Assembly (NCBI GenBank): GCA_040755535.1
Contig: JBFMAV010000005.1
Span: 1-64,000 of the forward strand
DNA from: Aquabacter sp040755535
Lineage (GTDB): Bacteria > Pseudomonadota > Alphaproteobacteria > Rhizobiales > Xanthobacteraceae
Reading direction: 5' to 3'
Length of the DNA stretch: 64,000 nt
Shown: positions 59,643 through 64,000 of the stretch, piece by piece
Layout of the letters: every line of letters begins with the position of its first letter
How positions within the stretch are numbered: position 1 is the stretch's first letter
The notes under the pieces: model-generated
The model's database searches: none
Told to the model about the DNA's origin: nothing
What the model saw: the letters and a program-made list of their open reading frames with translations, nothing else
Program-made: the position numbers and the translations under genes

Positions 59643-60518
59643 TCAGGCCCGCGTCGCCGCGCGCAGGCCATCGGGATCGGCGTCGAAGGCGTCGCGCATC
59701 ACGCCGAGGGCGTTCAGGTTTCCATCGCGGTAGCTCACCTGCCCCACATGGAACCAGTCGTCGAAGATATGATGCAGCTTCACATCCCCATAGCCGGGAA
59801 CGATGCCGGAGCGGATCGCGGCGGGGCGGAAGGTCGCCTCGTCCATGTGGCGATAGAGGGTGGTCCACATGCGCCCGCCGGTGTCGAGACCGAGCATGCG
59901 GTCGGTGCCGAAATTGACCTTGCCTGCCGGGATGCGATCGAGATCGAACAACGCATAGCCCGGCCAAAGATACCATGCGCGCGAGCGCTCATGGCGCTGG
60001 ACATAGCCGTAGCACGGCTGGTCGGCGAGGCGGGCGAGAAGATCGTCGGGCGCGAGCGGGACGAGGTCGTGGTCCAGTGTCGCGAAGCGCCGGATTCCGG
60101 CCGGCAGAATGAGGTTGCGCAGAGTCCAGTTGAGCGCCGTGGCGTGGGAGCGGGACGAGAATTTCTTCACCAGTGGCGCGCGCGGCAGGCGGACATAGAT
60201 GCGCCCAGCGGCAGCGGAGAAGGCGCGGATCTGCGGCGGAGCTGCGGGATCATCGGAATTGTCGCACACCACGAGCGGCACGTCAGGGTGGAAGCGCGCC
60301 ATGGCATCGGAGAGCAGGGAGATGGCCTGGGGTACGTTAAAGGCCACGGTGAAGGCCACAATCGGGGCCTTGACCTGCTTGAGGGCGGCGAGCGCCTGTG
60401 CCTGATCGGGGCTGCGCTGGCGATGATGGAGCATGTCCAGCGCCCGGTAGCGGGCATGGAAAAGCGTCTGCTGCAAAGAGCCCTGCAACAGGAGGTCCCG
60501 GAATTTCACGCGGCTCAC
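59643..60518 (-). CDS. Glycosyltransferase-like protein of unknown specificity
   Basis: 291 residues from the GTG at 60518, which overlaps the acpS stop as GTGA. The fold looks like a GT-A enzyme: strands in APIVAFTVAFNVPQAISLLS, VPLVVCDNSDDPAAPPQ (~82-98), and the acidic TLDHDLVPLAPDDLLARL around 147-164, with DHD in the place of a DxD metal motif. Conserved-looking segments near the C-terminus are KVNFGTDRML and HHIFDDWFHVGQVSYRDGN. No signal peptide or TM helix is present. It sits between acpS and lepB in an otherwise housekeeping operon. The family assignment is tentative. Confidence 0.6.
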   Translation of the reverse strand: MSRVKFRDLLLQGSLQQTLFHARYRALDMLHHRQRSPDQAQALAALKQVKAPIVAFTVAFNVPQAISLLSDAMARFHPDVPLVVCDNSDDPAAPPQIRAFSAAAGRIYVRLPRAPLVKKFSSRSHATALNWTLRNLILPAGIRRFATLDHDLVPLAPDDLLARLADQPCYGYVQRHERSRAWYLWPGYALFDLDRIPAGKVNFGTDRMLGLDTGGRMWTTLYRHMDEATFRPAAIRSGIVPGYGDVKLHHIFDDWFHVGQVSYRDGNLNALGVMRDAFDADPDGLRAATRA

Positions 60519-60949
60519 CCGCCCTCTCTCGTTGCCGCAAGGATGCCCAGGCCCTGCGGTTCGGCGCTGATGATGACGTGGGCGGCGCACAGTGGCCCCT
60601 CGTCGGTCAGACTCAATTCGATGAATGCATCGTATCCCGGCGGAACCATGGCCTTGAGCCGCGCCGCCGCGCCGCCGGTGAGAACCAGGGTCGGCTTTCC
60701 CGAAGGGAGGTTCACCACCCCCATGTCGCGCCAGAACACGCCCTGACTCAGCCCCGTGCCCAGCGCCTTCGAGCAGGCTTCCTTGGCAGCGAACCTCTTG
60801 GCATAGGTCTCCGCCCGCCGGGCGCGCCGGTCCGCCTTGGCACGCTCGGCCGGAGTGAAGACGCGATCAAGGAAGCGGTCGCCGAAGCGCTCGATGGACT
60901 TGGCGATCCGCCGCGCGTCGCAGAAGTCCGAGCCCATGCCCAGAATCAC
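60515..60949 (-). CDS. acpS: Holo-[acyl-carrier-protein] synthase
   Basis: 144 residues. The signature GMGSDFCDARRIAKSIERFG holds the Mg-binding Asp, and RFAAKEACSKALGTGLSQGV holds the Glu and Lys of the active site. It transfers the phosphopantetheine arm from CoA to apo-ACP for fatty-acid synthesis. It overlaps pdxJ (ATGA) and the glycosyltransferase-like gene (GTGA), so the three are translationally coupled. Confidence 0.95.
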   Translation of the reverse strand: MILGMGSDFCDARRIAKSIERFGDRFLDRVFTPAERAKADRRARRAETYAKRFAAKEACSKALGTGLSQGVFWRDMGVVNLPSGKPTLVLTGGAAARLKAMVPPGYDAFIELSLTDEGPLCAAHVIISAEPQGLGILAATREGG

Positions 60950-61716
60950 GCGACCTGCCCCAGCGCGCGGGCTTGACCCTTGGCGATCGCGGCGCGCATG
61001 CGCCGGACCACGGCGTCGAGCCCCTCGAAGACGGCTTCGCCGATCAGGAAGTGGCCGATGTTCAGCTCCGCGACCTGCGGCAGACCGGCAATCATCTCGG
61101 CGGTTTCATAGTCCAGTCCGTGGCCGGCATGGACTTCGAGCCCCAGGGCCGCCGCATGCCGCGCGCCCTGCGTCAACCGGCGAAACTCGCTGTCTGCCGC
61201 GATGTCGCCGCCTGCGAGCCGGTGCTCGCACCATGCCCCGGTGTGCAGTTCCACCACCTCCGCGCCAAGGGCGCGGGCGGCCTCGATCTGCCGTGTCTCG
61301 GCCGCGATGAACAGCGACACGCGGATGCCCGCCGCTTTCAATGCGGCGATGCGGAGGCGCAGGTCCTCCGCGAGGCCCGCCGCGTCCAGTCCGCCTTCGG
61401 TGGTGCGTTCCTCGCGCCGTTCGGGCACGAGGCAGCAGGCATGAGGGCGCAGGTCCAGCGCCATCGCGATCATTTCGTCCGTGGCCGCCATCTCGAAATT
61501 CAGCGGCAGGCCGACCTCGGACCTCAGGCGGACCATGTCGCCGTCGCGAATATGGCGCCGGTCCTCGCGCAGATGGGCGGTGATCCCGTCGGCGCCCGCC
61601 GCCTTGGCCATCTGCGCGGCGCGCACGGGATCGGGGTGCACCCCGCCGCGCGCATTCCGCACCGTGGCCACATGGTCGATATTGACCCCCAGCCTGATTT
61701 TTCCCTGCGCGGACAT
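60946..61716 (-). CDS. pdxJ: Pyridoxine 5'-phosphate synthase
   Basis: 256 residues from the ATG at 61716, chosen over an ATG 15 bases upstream because AAGGAGGCGGAT stands directly before it. The TIM-barrel features are RLGVNIDHVATVRNARGGVH, ADGITAHLREDRRHI and EVHAGHGLDYETAEMIAGLP. It joins 1-deoxyxylulose 5-phosphate and 3-amino-2-oxopropyl phosphate to make pyridoxine phosphate. It lies 11 bases after rsh and overlaps acpS by 4 bases, a conserved proteobacterial pairing. Confidence 0.96.
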   Translation of the reverse strand: MSAQGKIRLGVNIDHVATVRNARGGVHPDPVRAAQMAKAAGADGITAHLREDRRHIRDGDMVRLRSEVGLPLNFEMAATDEMIAMALDLRPHACCLVPERREERTTEGGLDAAGLAEDLRLRIAALKAAGIRVSLFIAAETRQIEAARALGAEVVELHTGAWCEHRLAGGDIAADSEFRRLTQGARHAAALGLEVHAGHGLDYETAEMIAGLPQVAELNIGHFLIGEAVFEGLDAVVRRMRAAIAKGQARALGQVA

Positions 61717-61727
61717 ATCCGCCTCCT

Positions 61728-63938
61728 TCATCCGCTGGAGCGTTCGACGCTGGATACCACGGCGCGGCTGCGCAGGTCGGAAATGATGCCGTTGAGGTGG
61801 CGCAAGTCGAAGACGCCGAGATCGATGACCATTTCGGTGAAATCCGGGGAACGCGAGCGCATCGAGATCCCCTCGATATTCCCGTTGCGCTCCGCGATGC
61901 CAGTGGCGACCTGGGCCAGCGAGCCGGGCTCGTTGACGGCGGTCACGACGATCTGCGCCGGGAACCGACCATCGGTCAACTCATCCACGTCCCAGCGCAC
62001 GTCCAGCCAGCGTTCCGGGGCATCTTCGAAATGCTGGAGCTGATGGGAATGGATCGGATAGATGGTGATCCCCTCCCCCGGCGTGAGAATGCCGACGATC
62101 CTGTCGCCGGGAACCGCGCCGCCATTGGGCGCAAAACGGACCGGGAGGTCGCCGTTGATGCCGCGAATGGGAATGGCGGCGGGATGCTCGGCGGCGTCGG
62201 GGATCTTGAACTTGAGATTCTGGCCCTTCTTCAGCTCGAACCATCCCTCACCGGTGGGCGCCCGCCCGCCATTGCCCCGTTCGTCCGCACGTGGCCCGCT
62301 CCAGTCCGGAAAGACGGCGCGGATCAGATCATCGGTCTTGATCTCGCCGCGCCCCACGGCCGCGAACACGTCATCCAACGAGGTGCGGGCAAGGCGCGGC
62401 ATGGCCTTGGCCAAGGCCTCGTCGGCAAATGCCTTGCCGGCACGGGCAAAGGCGCGCTCGGCGATCTTGCGGCCGAGGCCGGCATATTGCGCGCGCACCG
62501 CGGTACGAGTGGCCCGGCGCACTGCGGCACGCGCCTTGCCGGTCACCGCGATGGTCTCCCACGCGCCCGGCGGGGTCTGGGCCTTGGAGGTGATGATCTC
62601 CACCTCGTCGCCGTTCTTAAGCTCGGAGACCAGCGGGGCGATGGTGCCATTGATCTTGCAGCCGACCGCCGTATTTCCGATGTCGGTATGGACCGCATAG
62701 GCGAAGTCGATGGGCGTCGCGCGGCGCGGCAGGGCGATGAGCCGCCCCTTGGGTGTGAAGCAGAAGACCTGGTCGTGAAACAGTTCGAGCTTGGTGTGTT
62801 CCAGGAACTCTTCGGGGCTGAGCCCCTGGGAGAGGTTCTCGATGGTCTTGCGCAGCCAGGCATAAGCTCGGCTTTCATTGGACAGGATGATGGACTGCGC
62901 CCCGCTCTCATCCTTGTAGAGGGCATGGGCGGCGATGCCGTATTCGGCGATGTCCTCCATGTCCTGGGTGCGGATCTGAAGCTCAACGCGCTGGCGGCGC
63001 GGCCCGATCACGGTGGTATGGACCGAGCGGTAATCGTTGGGCTTCGGCGTCGAGATATAGTCCTTGAAGCGCCCGGGCACGATCGGCCACTTCATATGGA
63101 CAACGCCGAGCGCCCGGTAACAGTCCTCGACGCTTTGCACGATTACGCGGAAGCCGTAGAGATCGGACAATTGCTCGAAGCCGATTGCCTTGCGTTCCAT
63201 CTTGCGCCAGATGGAATAGGGCCGCTTTTCCCGCCCCTTCACCCGCGCCGGAATGCCCCGCGCGGTAAGCTCGCCCTGAAGCTCGCGCTCGATCTCTTCC
63301 ACCAGCGGCCCATTGCGCTCGCGCAACTCCTCCACCCGGGACGAAATGGAAGTGTAGGCATCGGCGGAGAGCTGTCGGAAGGAGAGATCCTCCAGCTCCT
63401 CTCGCATGTCCTGCATGCCCATGCGCGCGGCGAGCGGGGCGTAGATGTCGAGGGTTTCCTGCGCCACGCGGTCCCGCTTCTCCTGCGGCACATATTTCAG
63501 CGTGCGCATATTGTGCAGGCGGTCAGCCAGCTTGACGAGCAGAACGCGCACATCGTCGGCGATGGCGAGCAGCAGCTTTCGCAGGTTTTCCGCCTGCTTC
63601 GCCTGCTTGGACACGAGATCCAGCCGCTTGATCTTCGTGAGCCCCTCGACCAGATCCGCGATCTGCTTGCCGAACAGCTTCTCGATCTCGGCTTTGGTGG
63701 CCCCGGTATCCTCGATCGTGTCGTGAAGGAGGGCCGCGACAATGGTCGCGTCGTCCAGCTCCAAGTCGGTCAGGATCGCGGCGACTTCGAGCGGATGCGA
63801 AAAATAGGGATCGCCGGACGCGCGAAGCTGAGTGCCATGCGCCCGCATGGCATAGACATAAGCGCGGTCGAGCAGCGCCTCGTCGGTGTCTGGATTGTAC
63901 CGGCGGACGCGGTCGACAAGCTCGTATTGGCGCATCAT
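61728..63938 (-). CDS. rsh: Bifunctional (p)ppGpp synthetase/hydrolase (RelA/SpoT homologue)
   Basis: 736 residues from the ATG at 63938 (MMRQYELVDRVRRYNPD). The HD hydrolase domain has SHPLEVAAIL, ALLHDTIEDT and DRLHNMRTLKY, so hydrolase activity should be intact. The synthetase domain shows RPYSIWRKMERKAIGFEQLS and NDYRSVHTTVIGP. A TGS domain (LPRRATPIDFAYAVHTDIGN) and a C-terminal ACT domain (~660-730) follow. This is the single long Rsh typical of alphaproteobacteria, controlling the stringent response. A further upstream start would add a stretch with no Rsh signature. pdxJ follows after 11 bases. Confidence 0.96.
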   Translation of the reverse strand: MMRQYELVDRVRRYNPDTDEALLDRAYVYAMRAHGTQLRASGDPYFSHPLEVAAILTDLELDDATIVAALLHDTIEDTGATKAEIEKLFGKQIADLVEGLTKIKRLDLVSKQAKQAENLRKLLLAIADDVRVLLVKLADRLHNMRTLKYVPQEKRDRVAQETLDIYAPLAARMGMQDMREELEDLSFRQLSADAYTSISSRVEELRERNGPLVEEIERELQGELTARGIPARVKGREKRPYSIWRKMERKAIGFEQLSDLYGFRVIVQSVEDCYRALGVVHMKWPIVPGRFKDYISTPKPNDYRSVHTTVIGPRRQRVELQIRTQDMEDIAEYGIAAHALYKDESGAQSIILSNESRAYAWLRKTIENLSQGLSPEEFLEHTKLELFHDQVFCFTPKGRLIALPRRATPIDFAYAVHTDIGNTAVGCKINGTIAPLVSELKNGDEVEIITSKAQTPPGAWETIAVTGKARAAVRRATRTAVRAQYAGLGRKIAERAFARAGKAFADEALAKAMPRLARTSLDDVFAAVGRGEIKTDDLIRAVFPDWSGPRADERGNGGRAPTGEGWFELKKGQNLKFKIPDAAEHPAAIPIRGINGDLPVRFAPNGGAVPGDRIVGILTPGEGITIYPIHSHQLQHFEDAPERWLDVRWDVDELTDGRFPAQIVVTAVNEPGSLAQVATGIAERNGNIEGISMRSRSPDFTEMVIDLGVFDLRHLNGIISDLRSRAVVSSVERSSG

Positions 63939-64000
63939 GGCCGAACGGACCGCCGCAATTGGAACGCACACACTGAGATGCCACGCCACTCACATCACCT

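Overview
The window is a high-GC chromosomal segment of an alphaproteobacterium, most likely a Hyphomicrobiales member with a Xanthobacteraceae-like flavour (family level is inference). The evidence is the 14-gene nuo operon continuing into birA, rnj, mce and a DUF1467 gene, a full CckA cell-cycle kinase with a CtrA-like box upstream, a DUF6163 gene, a metal-site variant HemB, and the rsh-pdxJ-acpS-lepB-rnc-era-recO order. No rRNA, tRNA, CRISPR array, insertion sequence or prophage was recognised.

Layout. 1-1193 holds the start of tsf and rpsB (minus). 1480-4308 is an acid-protease-like sedolisin that looks exported by type I secretion. 4452-5060 is a secreted phosphatase-fold protein without its catalytic cysteine. 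5133-13554 is a minus-strand run of dnaE, a peptide transporter, lolD, lolC and proS. The 13555-14035 gap carries a likely plus-strand small RNA ending in a strong terminator. 14036-32474 is one minus-strand block (nuoA-N, birA, rnj, mce, DUF1467), with a small secreted protein inserted between nuoD and nuoE. 32821-35349 is cckA, divergent from a large FliO-like Pro/Ala-rich membrane protein (35567-37648).

37.7-45.6 kb is the least conventional stretch. It holds small secreted proteins, two HTH proteins, a VOC dioxygenase-like protein, a membrane-tailed deoxyribosyltransferase-fold protein, a sugar epimerase paired with a GmhB-like phosphatase, an O-methyltransferase and a DUF6163 membrane protein. 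45.7-51.3 kb has a 3-hydroxyisobutyryl-CoA hydrolase (minus), then a plus-strand run of hemB, ilvA, an RDD protein, bpt and marC. 51.4-55.4 kb has a divergent ClC channel and parC. 56.1-63.9 kb is the recO-era-rnc-lepB-(glycosyltransferase-like)-acpS-pdxJ-rsh block.

Most of the window is housekeeping: translation, replication, respiratory complex I, lipoprotein export, RNA processing, haem synthesis and stringent response. I see no clear-cut new multi-gene system. The best leads are single elements: the small RNA at about 13.8-13.97 kb, the pseudo-phosphatase, the signal-less sedolisin, the extra nuo gene, the orphan FliO-like protein beside cckA, and the anchored deoxyribosyltransferase-like protein. 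Domain and family calls rest on motif recognition by eye, with no database search.
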